Source of the DNA: UBA4782 sp034429195
Lineage (GTDB): Bacteria; Chloroflexota; Anaerolineae; Anaerolineales; Anaerolineaceae
Direction: 5' to 3'
Length of the DNA: 64,000 nucleotides
NCBI GenBank assembly: GCA_034429195.1
Contig: DAOUGQ010000005.1
Span: forward strand, 162,001 to 226,000
The notes under the pieces were generated by a model. It did no database searches, had not been told where the DNA came from, and was given only the letters and a program-made list of their open reading frames with translations. The position numbers and the translations under genes are program-made. Of this stretch, positions 31,119 to 38,862 are shown in pieces. Each line of letters starts with the position of its first letter. Within the stretch, counting starts at the first letter, position 1.

Positions 31119-32077
31119 TATTCAAGTCCAAGTTTCTTAATAAAATATGGGATTGTTTTCTTGATACCTTCAGAAAGGCTGGTTGAGGGCTGCCAGTTCA
31201 ATATTGATCTTGCGCGCGTAATATCGGGTTGGCGCCTCTGTGGATCATCACCTAGACGAAGATCGGGTTTGAAAACGATCCCAGCTGGATTTTGTACTAT
31301 AGTATTGATTGTTTTGGCAAAATCCAGAATGGTTGTTTCTTCCGGGTTTCCAATATTCACGGGATCGTGCTCATCTGAGCAAAGTAGCCGATAAATTCCA
31401 TCGATCAGGTCGTCTACATAGCAGAAACTGCGTGTTTGCAATCCATCTCCATAAACCGTAAGGGCTTCATGTTTTAGTGCCTGTTGTAAGAAATTAGGTA
31501 ATGCTCTGCCATCGTCCAGCCGCATTCGAGGCCCATATGTGTTAAAAATTCGCACAATGCATGTATTAATACTGTGATAACGATGATATGCCATGGTTAA
31601 TGCTTCCGCAAATCTTTTTGCTTCATCATAAACTGATCGAACACCAATGGGATCGACATGCCCCCAATACGTTTCTTTTTGAGGATGTTCAAGGGGATCA
31701 CCATAAATTTCACTGGTCGAAGCCAGCATATAGCGGGCATTATTCACCCGCGCAACCCCCAGAGTGTTATGCGTACCTAAGGCGCCTGCCTTCATGGTCT
31801 GTATAGGCAGGTTAGTGTAACCAAAGGGAGAAGTTGGATTAGGGCTGGCAGGAGAAGCAAAATGCATCACGGCATCTACTTTGCCGGGTACAAAAATAAA
31901 ATTTGCGACATCATGACGTATGAAAACGAAATCAGGATTGCCTGCAAGATGAGAAAGATTGTCTGGGCTACCGGTAATAAAGTTGTCCATACCGATAACT
32001 TGATGACCTTCATGTAAGAATTTTTCGCATAGATGTGAGCCTAAGAAGCCAGCAGCTCCTGTTATTAAAACTCTCAT
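31118..32077 (-). CDS. UDP-glucuronate decarboxylase-like NAD-dependent epimerase/dehydratase
   Basis: A 319-residue extended SDR. TGAAGFLGSHLCEKFL (NAD loop), MDNFITGSPDNL, HFASPASP, ASTSEIYGDPLEHPQKE, YWGHVDPIG and GVRSVYDEAKRFAEAL (Tyr-x-x-x-Lys) match UDP-xylose synthase (UDP-glucuronate decarboxylase) in detail. It would convert UDP-GlcA to UDP-xylose for envelope glycans. Coupled to the GtrA gene by a one-base overlap and preceded by the propeller lipoprotein gene 10 bp away on the same strand. Confidence 0.87.
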   Translation of the reverse strand: MRVLITGAAGFLGSHLCEKFLHEGHQVIGMDNFITGSPDNLSHLAGNPDFVFIRHDVANFIFVPGKVDAVMHFASPASPNPTSPFGYTNLPIQTMKAGALGTHNTLGVARVNNARYMLASTSEIYGDPLEHPQKETYWGHVDPIGVRSVYDEAKRFAEALTMAYHRYHSINTCIVRIFNTYGPRMRLDDGRALPNFLQQALKHEALTVYGDGLQTRSFCYVDDLIDGIYRLLCSDEHDPVNIGNPEETTILDFAKTINTIVQNPAGIVFKPDLRLGDDPQRRQPDITRARSILNWQPSTSLSEGIKKTIPYFIKKLGLE

Positions 32078-32087
32078 TTTTTCCTCT

Positions 32088-33704
32088 TCATTCCCAATCT
32101 ATCTTAACAATTGAACCGTCACCTGTTATTTGATTGGCTGTGTTTTTTCCGGGAGTGATCAGCCATAGATTTCCCTGATATATGAGACCAATCATGCGTG
32201 GAGATGATGGACTACTCATACCCCAGACAACCTGTTGTGGTTGCAAACCTGTTGAACCTTCGTCAGGGAAAACCAAAGTTCGATTCGATCCATCCTGATC
32301 CATGATATATAACCGATACCTGCTGCTTTCTGATTGATCAGAAAATATCGCTTGCAGGTATGCTACCTGGTATCGTCCATTAGTATCTTGAGGTGATGCA
32401 ACAGGATAGGCGAACATACCCGTCTGTTCTACCAACGATACCTGAATTTTCGAATCCAGGATAGAGCTGAGATGGAATGCTTGAGAAGTTTCAGGGCTGG
32501 TAGATGATGTACTTGAGCCATGGAGGATGAAATATAAAAGGTCATCTTCAGGAGCCCAACAAATGCCTGGTACCCAAGCCCAATCTCCCTGAGTTTGAAG
32601 TGGTACCATTTCAAGTAGAGGCACCAACGATTTAGTTTCAAAATCAACATACCCAATACTGTCTGGACGAGCGTATGCCAACCTTTCTCCATCAGAAGAC
32701 CAACTAAAGGAAGTGCCCCACCAGCCATAGATACCGCCAGAATTTGTATCAATAATCGTTTCTTTCCGTACGATCATACCTGTATCGCTAAACGCAAACA
32801 AGACCAGGTCATTGTTTGCCTGCCAACCAGGCGCAGTGCTTCGAGGTTCTACCGTTGAGTATGTAATGGTTTGAGGCAAACCAGGAACCCAGGCGGCATG
32901 GTGGATGATATTTGCAACTTTCAAGTCGATTGGTTGAGGTTCTTCTTTTGTGACGTCAACGACAAATAACTCGTTAATTTGGTTATCCCCTTCTTCAATC
33001 GCGGTAACTTTTCTGGTAAATAAGAGCCATTTACCATCAGTAGAGAGGTCAAAAACCCGACCATCCAGATCGCCTGTTGTGATGATGGGGCGACGATTTC
33101 CCGTATTTCCTTCCATGATCCACGCATTTCCAGCTGTCAGGTAAGCTACTGTACCCGGGATTTCAATTGCTGTAAATGGGGTTTGAACGCCCACCATGAC
33201 AATTTCAGGTAGAGATTCGGAAATGGTCGTGGTCTTGAATACAGTTTTTGATACCTGAACATTATCTTCATAAACAATTCGGTATGTGATCTGTTGAGTT
33301 CCATTAACACCCGCCTGAATTAACCTCGTTTGACCTTCGGGTAAGGATTCATTACGGACTGTTTGATGTTCAAATTGGATCACATTTTCTTCAATCTTAT
33401 ATTCTTCTCGCACTCGGGTGATCGTAATAGTTCCACTATTCGTTAATTGAGTGTAAAGGGGTGGGTCTACTCTATCTAATGTGGATAAGGTTACCTGGGA
33501 TTCACCTAATAATTCGGATACAGTGATACCTTTGGTAGTATTGATTATTTGTTGAGTCTGATCGACCACCAGAGTTATTTGAATGGTTTCTGAATTTGTC
33601 GATAGAGAAGAGCAGCCAGCAAGAATAAAAGAAATCGAGGCTAGCAGAAGGATCAATGAGAGGTAATTTTTCTGGTGAAATATAATAAGATTAGATGATT
33701 TCAT
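32088..33704 (-). CDS. Lipoprotein with DUF348/G5-like domains and a C-terminal beta-propeller
   Basis: A 538-residue exported lipoprotein. Basic N-terminus, hydrophobic run and lipobox ILAGC (C31). Residues about 40-105 resemble the ubiquitin-like DUF348 fold seen in YabE/Rpf proteins (VVDQTQQIINTTKGITVSELL). Residues about 105-180 match a G5 domain (IQFEHQTVRNESLPEGQTRL, VNGTQQITYRIVYEDN). The rest, about 185-538, is a TolB/WD40-like propeller with repeats such as DGKWLLFTRKV, AAWVPGLPQTITYS, SWSSDGERLAYA and CWAPEDDLLYF. G5 domains bind cell-surface glycans, so an envelope role is inferred. First gene of the lipoprotein-UXS-GtrA unit. Confidence 0.78.
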   Translation of the reverse strand: MKSSNLIIFHQKNYLSLILLLASISFILAGCSSLSTNSETIQITLVVDQTQQIINTTKGITVSELLGESQVTLSTLDRVDPPLYTQLTNSGTITITRVREEYKIEENVIQFEHQTVRNESLPEGQTRLIQAGVNGTQQITYRIVYEDNVQVSKTVFKTTTISESLPEIVMVGVQTPFTAIEIPGTVAYLTAGNAWIMEGNTGNRRPIITTGDLDGRVFDLSTDGKWLLFTRKVTAIEEGDNQINELFVVDVTKEEPQPIDLKVANIIHHAAWVPGLPQTITYSTVEPRSTAPGWQANNDLVLFAFSDTGMIVRKETIIDTNSGGIYGWWGTSFSWSSDGERLAYARPDSIGYVDFETKSLVPLLEMVPLQTQGDWAWVPGICWAPEDDLLYFILHGSSTSSTSPETSQAFHLSSILDSKIQVSLVEQTGMFAYPVASPQDTNGRYQVAYLQAIFSDQSESSRYRLYIMDQDGSNRTLVFPDEGSTGLQPQQVVWGMSSPSSPRMIGLIYQGNLWLITPGKNTANQITGDGSIVKIDWE

Positions 33705-33773
33705 AGTAAAGTCAGAATTGGGATATCGAGTATAATCACTACGATACTATGCAATTCGCGTTCCAATTATAGC

Positions 33774-34343
33774 ATGACAGAGACAACTCAACTTTCATCA
33801 TCAATAAGTTTATGTAGCAAAGTAGAAGCATTACTATTTGTTGCTTCTGAAGCATTATCTATTGCGCAATTAGCCGAACTACTTGGTGTAAAGCAAGTTG
33901 AAGTAAATGAAGCATTGAACGAATTGAGAGCTTTATATGTCAATAGAGGATTGAAGCTTCAGGAATTCAACAATCGTTACCAGATCACAACCACGCCCGA
34001 AGTATCGGAAATTATTGAGAAGATGCTGGGTCTAGAAGCTACAACGAAGTTAAGTAAAGCAGCATTGGAGAGTCTGGCTGTTATCGCATATCGGCAACCA
34101 GTAACACGCCCAGGCATTGATGCAATTCGTGGTGTAAACAGTGATGGTGTTTTAAAAAGCCTTCTTTCGAAGGGTTTGATTGAAGAAGTTGGTCGGGCTG
34201 ATACGCCTGGCAGACCAATTTTATATGGTGTTACTGATCTCTTCTTGCAACATTTTGGTTTAGAAATGTTATCCGCATTACCTCCGTTTGAACTGGAAGA
34301 AGAAGTCAGTTCTTCTGGAAGTAATGGGATATTAAAAGATTAA
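33774..34343 (+). CDS. scpB: Condensin subunit ScpB
   Basis: A 189-residue ScpB of the SMC-ScpA-ScpB chromosome-segregation complex, with two winged-helix domains. VEALLFVASEALSIAQLAELLG at the start, NRYQITTTPEVSEII and LSKAALESLAVIAYRQPVTRPGIDAIRGVNSDGVLKSLLSKGLIEEVGR (quoted in part: SLAVIAYRQPVTRPGID) are diagnostic. It overlaps no gene and has no strong ribosome site at ATG 33774. scpA is not adjacent in this window; rluB follows after 3 bp, as in many bacteria. Confidence 0.95.
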   Translation: MTETTQLSSSISLCSKVEALLFVASEALSIAQLAELLGVKQVEVNEALNELRALYVNRGLKLQEFNNRYQITTTPEVSEIIEKMLGLEATTKLSKAALESLAVIAYRQPVTRPGIDAIRGVNSDGVLKSLLSKGLIEEVGRADTPGRPILYGVTDLFLQHFGLEMLSALPPFELEEEVSSSGSNGILKD

Positions 34344-34346
34344 ATT

Positions 34347-35138
34347 ATGGAAGAACGACTGCAAAAATTATTAGCGAAAGTTGGTTACGGCTCTCGAAGG
34401 GCCAATGAAGAGATCATTTCTGCAGGCAGGGTAACGGTCAATGGAAAAGTAGCAACCCTGGGAATGAAAGCAGATCAGGAAATCGATGATATTCAGGTCG
34501 ATGGACATCCCATTGCGAGAAAGCCACAAGAAAAAATCTATATAGCATTACATAAACCACGTGGGGTTCTTTCTGATGTAGATCCGAAAGATGATCGACC
34601 AACAGTGAGAGACTTGGTTCCTGTACCCGGACATCTTTTTACTGTTGGTAGATTGGACTACGATTCTGAAGGATTGATTTTGCTAACCAATGATGGTGAA
34701 CTGGCAAATCTTCTCACGCATCCTCGTTATGGGCATGAAAAAGAATATAAAGTACTGGTTGTTGGGCAGCCAGATGATAAGCAATTAGAAATATGGCGCA
34801 GGGGGGTCGTGATGAAAGATGGGACAAAAACCTTACCTGCAAAAGTTACGGTTGACTCAACAAGCGGAAAAAATACATGGCTTTCGATTGTGATGCGCGA
34901 AGGGAAAAAACGCCAGATTAGAGAAGTAGGTTCATTAATTGGTTTACCTGTTGAAAGAATCTTGCGGGTGAGAATTGGTACCCTTACTCTGGGAGATCTG
35001 AAACCTCGGGAATGGCGAAACTTAAAAATGCTTGAAGTTAAGAACCTAGTTGATTTTGCTAAACAGAAAAATAGCCCAACGCTTAATAAAATTGCTATAA
35101 AGAAAAAGCGAAGTGAAAAACCTCGTCTTAAAAGGTGA
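34347..35138 (+). CDS. rluB: 23S rRNA pseudouridine synthase (RluB/RsuA family)
   Basis: A 263-residue pseudouridine synthase. N-terminal S4 domain (MEERLQKLLAKVGYGSRRANEEII, RVTVNGKVATLG), then the catalytic domain with GRLDYDSEGLILLTNDGEL, where the Asp is the nucleophile, and MREGKKRQIREVGSLIGLPVERILRVRIG (quoted parts: REGKKRQIR, GLPVERILRVRIG). Acts on 23S rRNA or a related site. The C-terminal tail is Lys-rich. Starts 3 bp after scpB, so one transcript. Its last codons contain a hairpin that acts as terminator for the opposite strand. Confidence 0.93.
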   Translation: MEERLQKLLAKVGYGSRRANEEIISAGRVTVNGKVATLGMKADQEIDDIQVDGHPIARKPQEKIYIALHKPRGVLSDVDPKDDRPTVRDLVPVPGHLFTVGRLDYDSEGLILLTNDGELANLLTHPRYGHEKEYKVLVVGQPDDKQLEIWRRGVVMKDGTKTLPAKVTVDSTSGKNTWLSIVMREGKKRQIREVGSLIGLPVERILRVRIGTLTLGDLKPREWRNLKMLEVKNLVDFAKQKNSPTLNKIAIKKKRSEKPRLKR

Positions 35139-35151
35139 CCATTCACTTCGC
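35108..35151 (-). terminator. Terminator for the leftward gene, placed inside the end of rluB
   Basis: GCGAAGTGAA (35108-35117) pairs with TTCACTTCGC (35142-35151), with an inner ACCT/AGGT pair. On the minus strand it is followed by CTTTTTCT, a proper T-run; on the plus strand none follows. Confidence 0.65.
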
Positions 35152-35189
35152 AGTGTTATATCAAGGATAGATCTTTTAACAAAAAATAC

Positions 35190-35891
35190 TTACACGATAT
35201 CTTCCTGTACCATTAAGGTTTTAATCTTTTCGATGGTATCAAGAGAAGTTGGGTTAGCTTTTGCTTTTTTCCTGATTACATCTTTAAGTTTTTCGGATAT
35301 CACTCCTGTATAGGGTGCATCTGCCAGTTCAAGGGTAACCTTAGGATTGGTAAAGACCAAAATGGGCTCAGGAGCGGGAAAATTGGCCTCTTTTAGATTT
35401 TCTTTCAGGAAATTTGTGATTGATTCGCAATTTGCCGAAGCGTCTACTTGTGGATTCCCTATACCTTCTTGACCGAAGAATTTCATATAGGCATTACCAC
35501 CTTTTTGTGTAAAGCGCTTTTTTTTAGTATTGTAACGAATAATCCCCCCTTGATTTAAGGGAATCAAAGGGTTTATACCTGATGGGCCTACTAATAAATA
35601 TGGAATTGGTGACGTGTAGTTGTAGAGAGTATATTTATCATCCAATCCCTTCAACGCGGTTGCGAGTAATTCATCCTGTCGTGGTGAAGGTCCCCAATGT
35701 TTCCCATAATAAATTCCAACTTGCGAAATAATAAAACCAAGAGCCAGAGCGCCTATTGACCAAAATATTTCTTCTTTTCGAAAAAAGGTAATCAACAGGC
35801 CAATAACCAGAACGCCAAGACTTGTGAACGTTGCAACCTGTCCAATTTTTTTATTTCTCTTTATTAGTTTGTGATTCGTAATTATTTTCAT
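35190..35891 (-). CDS. Membrane protein with a NERD-like C-terminal domain, function unknown
   Basis: A 233-residue protein. Two adjacent membrane helices (about 18-38 and 42-60) precede a soluble domain whose opening, GPSPRQDELLATALKGLDDKYTLYNY and LLVGPSGI, resembles nuclease-related (NERD) domains. After it comes EPILVFTNPKVTLEL and a Lys-rich tail. The catalytic residues of NERD nucleases are not clearly present, so a nuclease activity is not claimed. ATG at 35891 is chosen; TTG two codons earlier is possible. Lies 21 bp downstream of plsX on the same strand. Confidence 0.62.
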   Translation of the reverse strand: MKIITNHKLIKRNKKIGQVATFTSLGVLVIGLLITFFRKEEIFWSIGALALGFIISQVGIYYGKHWGPSPRQDELLATALKGLDDKYTLYNYTSPIPYLLVGPSGINPLIPLNQGGIIRYNTKKKRFTQKGGNAYMKFFGQEGIGNPQVDASANCESITNFLKENLKEANFPAPEPILVFTNPKVTLELADAPYTGVISEKLKDVIRKKAKANPTSLDTIEKIKTLMVQEDIV

Positions 35892-35912
35892 ATTCAACTC
35901 ATTATCTTCAAA

Positions 35913-36920
35913 TCATGATGCGATAATTGTGGGTCTTGATTGAATTTCAGATTTTATTTCATTTAATAAATCCGCATGAATTGATCTACTGGCTAACTTA
36001 ATTGCACTGATCAACGCGCGAGAATCTGACCTGCCATGACCAATAAACACATAACCATTTACGCCTAACAACATTGCAGCTCCGATTTCAGCAGGATCCA
36101 TTAGCTTTTTAAGTTTTGAAAAAGCAGGTTTGGCTAACAAGTAACCTAACTTTCTGCCCAACGACAAGGATATTTCTTCTTTTAACACCGTAAAGATCAA
36201 TTTGCCAACAGCTTCACTAGTTTTAATGAAAACATTTCCAGTAAAACCATCTGCGACAACTACGTCTGTTTCACCACCATAAATTTCTTTACTTTCTACA
36301 TTACCGATGAAATTCAGTCCTGAATTCTGCATAAGACGAAATGCTTCTTTAACTAGTTGATTGCCTTTTCCAGCTTCTTCGCCATTTGATAGGATTGCAA
36401 TACGTGGATTGGATATATTCAGGATTTTCTTTGCGTATACACTTCCTAGAAGAGCAAAATCTACCAAAAATTCTGGCCGGCAATCTGCATTTGCGCCTGT
36501 ATCAAGAAAAATACATCGTCCTTTATATGTTGGAATTGATACCGCAAGTGCAGGTCGTGAAATACCTTGCATACGTCGGAGAATGGTTACCGCATGAAAA
36601 TAAGCGGCACCTGTATTCCCTGCTGTCACAAATGCTTGTGCCTCACCATTTTTTACCAGATTCATTCCGATTGCCATTGAATTTTCCGGTTTTTTACGGG
36701 CAGATTCAACGGCTTTATCTTCCATATCAACCATATCAGGAGCATGGACCAGTCTGATCGGTAGCGTTTCATGTGTAGCAGCCTTTAATTTAGGTTCTAG
36801 TATTGATTGGTTGCCAACCAGGATGATTTCTTCACCCAATTCAGATGCTGCAGTTATTGCAGCCTGGATTTCAGGATCTGGAAAATTATCACTTCCCATT
36901 CCATCTAAAACAATAGGCAT
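35913..36920 (-). CDS. plsX: Phosphate acyltransferase PlsX
   Basis: A 335-residue enzyme that converts acyl-ACP to acyl-phosphate for phospholipid synthesis with PlsY. PIVLDGMGSDNFPDPEIQAA, VESARKKPENSMAIGMNLVKNGEAQAFVTAGNTGAA (quoted parts: RKKPENSMAIG, FVTAGNTGAA), FLDTGANADCRPE, VVADGFTGNVFIKTSEA and GVNGYVFIGHGRSD are the family signatures. ATG at 36920 has GGAGGT. Divergent from tRNA-Leu, 70 bp apart. The usual neighbours rpmF and fabD are not here. Confidence 0.95.
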   Translation of the reverse strand: MPIVLDGMGSDNFPDPEIQAAITAASELGEEIILVGNQSILEPKLKAATHETLPIRLVHAPDMVDMEDKAVESARKKPENSMAIGMNLVKNGEAQAFVTAGNTGAAYFHAVTILRRMQGISRPALAVSIPTYKGRCIFLDTGANADCRPEFLVDFALLGSVYAKKILNISNPRIAILSNGEEAGKGNQLVKEAFRLMQNSGLNFIGNVESKEIYGGETDVVVADGFTGNVFIKTSEAVGKLIFTVLKEEISLSLGRKLGYLLAKPAFSKLKKLMDPAEIGAAMLLGVNGYVFIGHGRSDSRALISAIKLASRSIHADLLNEIKSEIQSRPTIIAS

Positions 36921-36951
36921 TGTAATTTACCTCCAAATAATAGCTTTCTGC

Positions 36952-36979
36952 TTGACATACAAACAGAGCCGATTATAAT
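36952..36979 (+). promoter_or_regulatory. Consensus promoter of tRNA-Leu
   Basis: Perfect TTGACA (36952-36957) and perfect TATAAT (36974-36979) with a 16-bp spacer. The start point would fall around 36986, about 5 nt before the mature tRNA. Confidence 0.88.
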
Positions 36980-36990
36980 TGCTTTGCTCT

Positions 36991-37072
36991 GCGCTGGTGC
37001 TGGAATTGGCAGACAGGCATGGTTGAGGGCCATGTGCCGCAAGGCGTGGGGGTTCAACTCCCCCCCAGCGCA
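36991..37072 (+). tRNA. tRNA-Leu (anticodon GAG)
   Basis: Acceptor stem GCGCTGG (36991-36997) pairs with CCAGCGC (37065-37071); discriminator A at 37072. Anticodon stem CATGG/CCATG frames loop TTGAGGG with GAG at 37025-37027. A variable arm (TGCCGCAAGGCG) marks a class II tRNA, and the T arm reads GGGGGTTCAACTCCCCC. CCA is not encoded. Confidence 0.95.
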
Positions 37073-37075
37073 CTT

Positions 37076-37100
37076 AATAAACCGCTTGACGCGGTTTATT
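37076..37100. terminator. Terminator after tRNA-Leu, shared with the polyprenyl synthase gene
   Basis: Perfect 10-bp stem AATAAACCGC (37076-37085) and GCGGTTTATT (37091-37100) with loop TTGAC. Ends 3 bp from the stop of the convergent gene, so it can act on both strands. Confidence 0.85.
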
Positions 37101-37103
37101 TGT

Positions 37104-38072
37104 TTAAAATGCGCGGTCAACAATAAACTCCGCGATGCTAATCAAAGCATCATGTGCTGGATGTGGATCAACACCTTCAAGTGCGTTAATAGCAGCTTGT
37201 GAATGGCTTTTCGCTTCATCAAAGGCGCTTGCAATTGCATTACCCGAACGAATTCTTTCGATGAATCCGCTTAACTCTTCTTTCGTTATGAACTCTCCAT
37301 GGAGTAATTTCTGACTACACGGATCCAAGGGATAAATCTCAGTATGTAATATTGTCGGAAGTGTAATCAAACCATGGATCAGGTCGTTTCCAATTGGTTT
37401 GCCAAATGTAGCCTGTGCTCCGGTAAAATCCAGAATATCATCCACAATTTGAAAAGCCAACCCTACTTCTCTTCCATAAGTTCTTAAATGAGCATAACAT
37501 TTTTCCCCTTGAGTACTGATCAAAGATGCACAGCATGCCGAAGATTCAAATAGCGAAGCTGTTTTGGCATATATTCGTGAATAATATTCTTCTTTGTTGA
37601 TTTTATTGGTCTTATTGAATAGCTGGCTTATCTCTCCATTACAAATCGTGATGAGAGAGTGCGAGAATTGTTTTACTACTGCAATCGATTCTGTTTCAGC
37701 AGCAATTTCTGCAGCGCTTGCAAAGAGGAAATCACCAGTCAGCACAGTTGCACCTGTAGACCACTTTGCATTTAATGTTGGGACACCTCTTCTGAGTAAA
37801 GATTCATCGATTAGATCATCATGGACAAGGGTTGCAGTATGCAGTAATTCAATCGCTGATGCCATGTTTAATATTTTCTGCATATCAGCATTCAATAATT
37901 TTCCGACCAGGATTGTAATGGTCGGTCTGATTCTTTTACCACCAGATGAAAGCAACAAATCTACTGCCGTAACAAGGTCTTGATGATTTTCTCGAACCTG
38001 TTTACGAATAATTTCTTCAACCTGAACGATTTCTTTCTGCACGAAAGCTGAGATTTCTGAATATTTATTCAC
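37104..38072 (-). CDS. Trans-isoprenyl diphosphate synthase (heptaprenyl/octaprenyl type)
   Basis: A 322-residue polyprenyl synthetase. SSGGKRIRPTITILV, the first Asp-rich motif LVHDDLIDESLLRRG and the second, FQIVDDILDFTG, are complete. Residues before the first motif (ELLHTATLV) fit medium to long chain synthases of the HepT/IspB type, probably for a quinone side chain; short-chain IspA cannot be excluded by eye. ATG at 38072 overlaps the TatD stop (ATGA), so it is coupled to that gene and to the phosphohexomutase upstream. Confidence 0.88.
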   Translation of the reverse strand: MNKYSEISAFVQKEIVQVEEIIRKQVRENHQDLVTAVDLLLSSGGKRIRPTITILVGKLLNADMQKILNMASAIELLHTATLVHDDLIDESLLRRGVPTLNAKWSTGATVLTGDFLFASAAEIAAETESIAVVKQFSHSLITICNGEISQLFNKTNKINKEEYYSRIYAKTASLFESSACCASLISTQGEKCYAHLRTYGREVGLAFQIVDDILDFTGAQATFGKPIGNDLIHGLITLPTILHTEIYPLDPCSQKLLHGEFITKEELSGFIERIRSGNAIASAFDEAKSHSQAAINALEGVDPHPAHDALISIAEFIVDRAF

Positions 38073-38860
38073 GATCCAGCCTCCAATTGGAACAATTTAA
38101 ATGCATTTTCAGTTGTAATTTTTGCAAGCTGGATCATTTCAATGTCGTGCAAGCTGCATACTTTTTTTGCAATGACAGGGATATTTGCAGGTTCATTGCG
38201 TTTTCCACGGAATGGTTCGGGAGTTAGATAAGGCGAATCGGTTTCAAGAAGTAAAGAGGATAATGGAAGTGCAGCATTAATTGAGAGAAATTCGGGCTTT
38301 TTCGTGTAGGTAATCTGCCCAGAAACTCCAATCAAGAAACCCATTTTTATTGCTTCCAATGCAGTTGAGAGATCTCCTTCATAAGCATGAAATACTCCGG
38401 AAAAACACATCCCCGACGAATTGGTCCGCTTTTTCAACTCATTTAAAAGAATGGACTCTGCATTTCGAGAATGCAGGATTATTGGAAGATGGAATTCCTG
38501 CGCCAAATCTAGTTGATGGAGAAGTGCGGCCATCTGTTCATCTTGTGTAACATAATCACGATAGAAATCAAGACCAATTTCGCCCACTGCAACTACTTTT
38601 GGATTGGAACATAATTCTTTCAATATTTGTAAACTTTTTCCATCCAATAAGTTGGCATAATTCGGGTGAATTCCAACCGCAGCATACAGCCCATCAAATT
38701 CTTCAGCTAAAGATATTGCCTTCTTGCTGGAATCCAAATCTACACCAGGTATTACAATAGTTTGAATTCCCTGTTGACGTGCACTATCCAATATCTGATG
38801 CAGATCAGCATCAAAATCCTTGAAATTCAGATGGCAATGCGTGTCGATAAAGTTGTACAA
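38069..38860 (-). CDS. tatD: TatD-family metal-dependent hydrolase (DNase)
   Basis: A 263-residue TIM-barrel hydrolase. FIDTHCHLNFKDFD (first metal His pair), AAVGIHPNYANLLD, AVGEIGLDFYRDYV (Glu), PIILHSRNAE, CFSGVFHAYEGD and LLLETDSPYLTPEPFRGKRNEPANI (quoted in part: LETDSPYLTPEPFRG). TTG at 38860, just after the stop of the upstream gene, is the preferred start because it gives the family's usual length; the longer frame to 38983 lies inside the phosphohexomutase gene and has no resemblance. TatD proteins trim 3' ends of DNA or RNA. Confidence 0.88.
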   Translation of the reverse strand: MYNFIDTHCHLNFKDFDADLHQILDSARQQGIQTIVIPGVDLDSSKKAISLAEEFDGLYAAVGIHPNYANLLDGKSLQILKELCSNPKVVAVGEIGLDFYRDYVTQDEQMAALLHQLDLAQEFHLPIILHSRNAESILLNELKKRTNSSGMCFSGVFHAYEGDLSTALEAIKMGFLIGVSGQITYTKKPEFLSINAALPLSSLLLETDSPYLTPEPFRGKRNEPANIPVIAKKVCSLHDIEMIQLAKITTENAFKLFQLEAGS

Positions 38861-38862
38861 AC

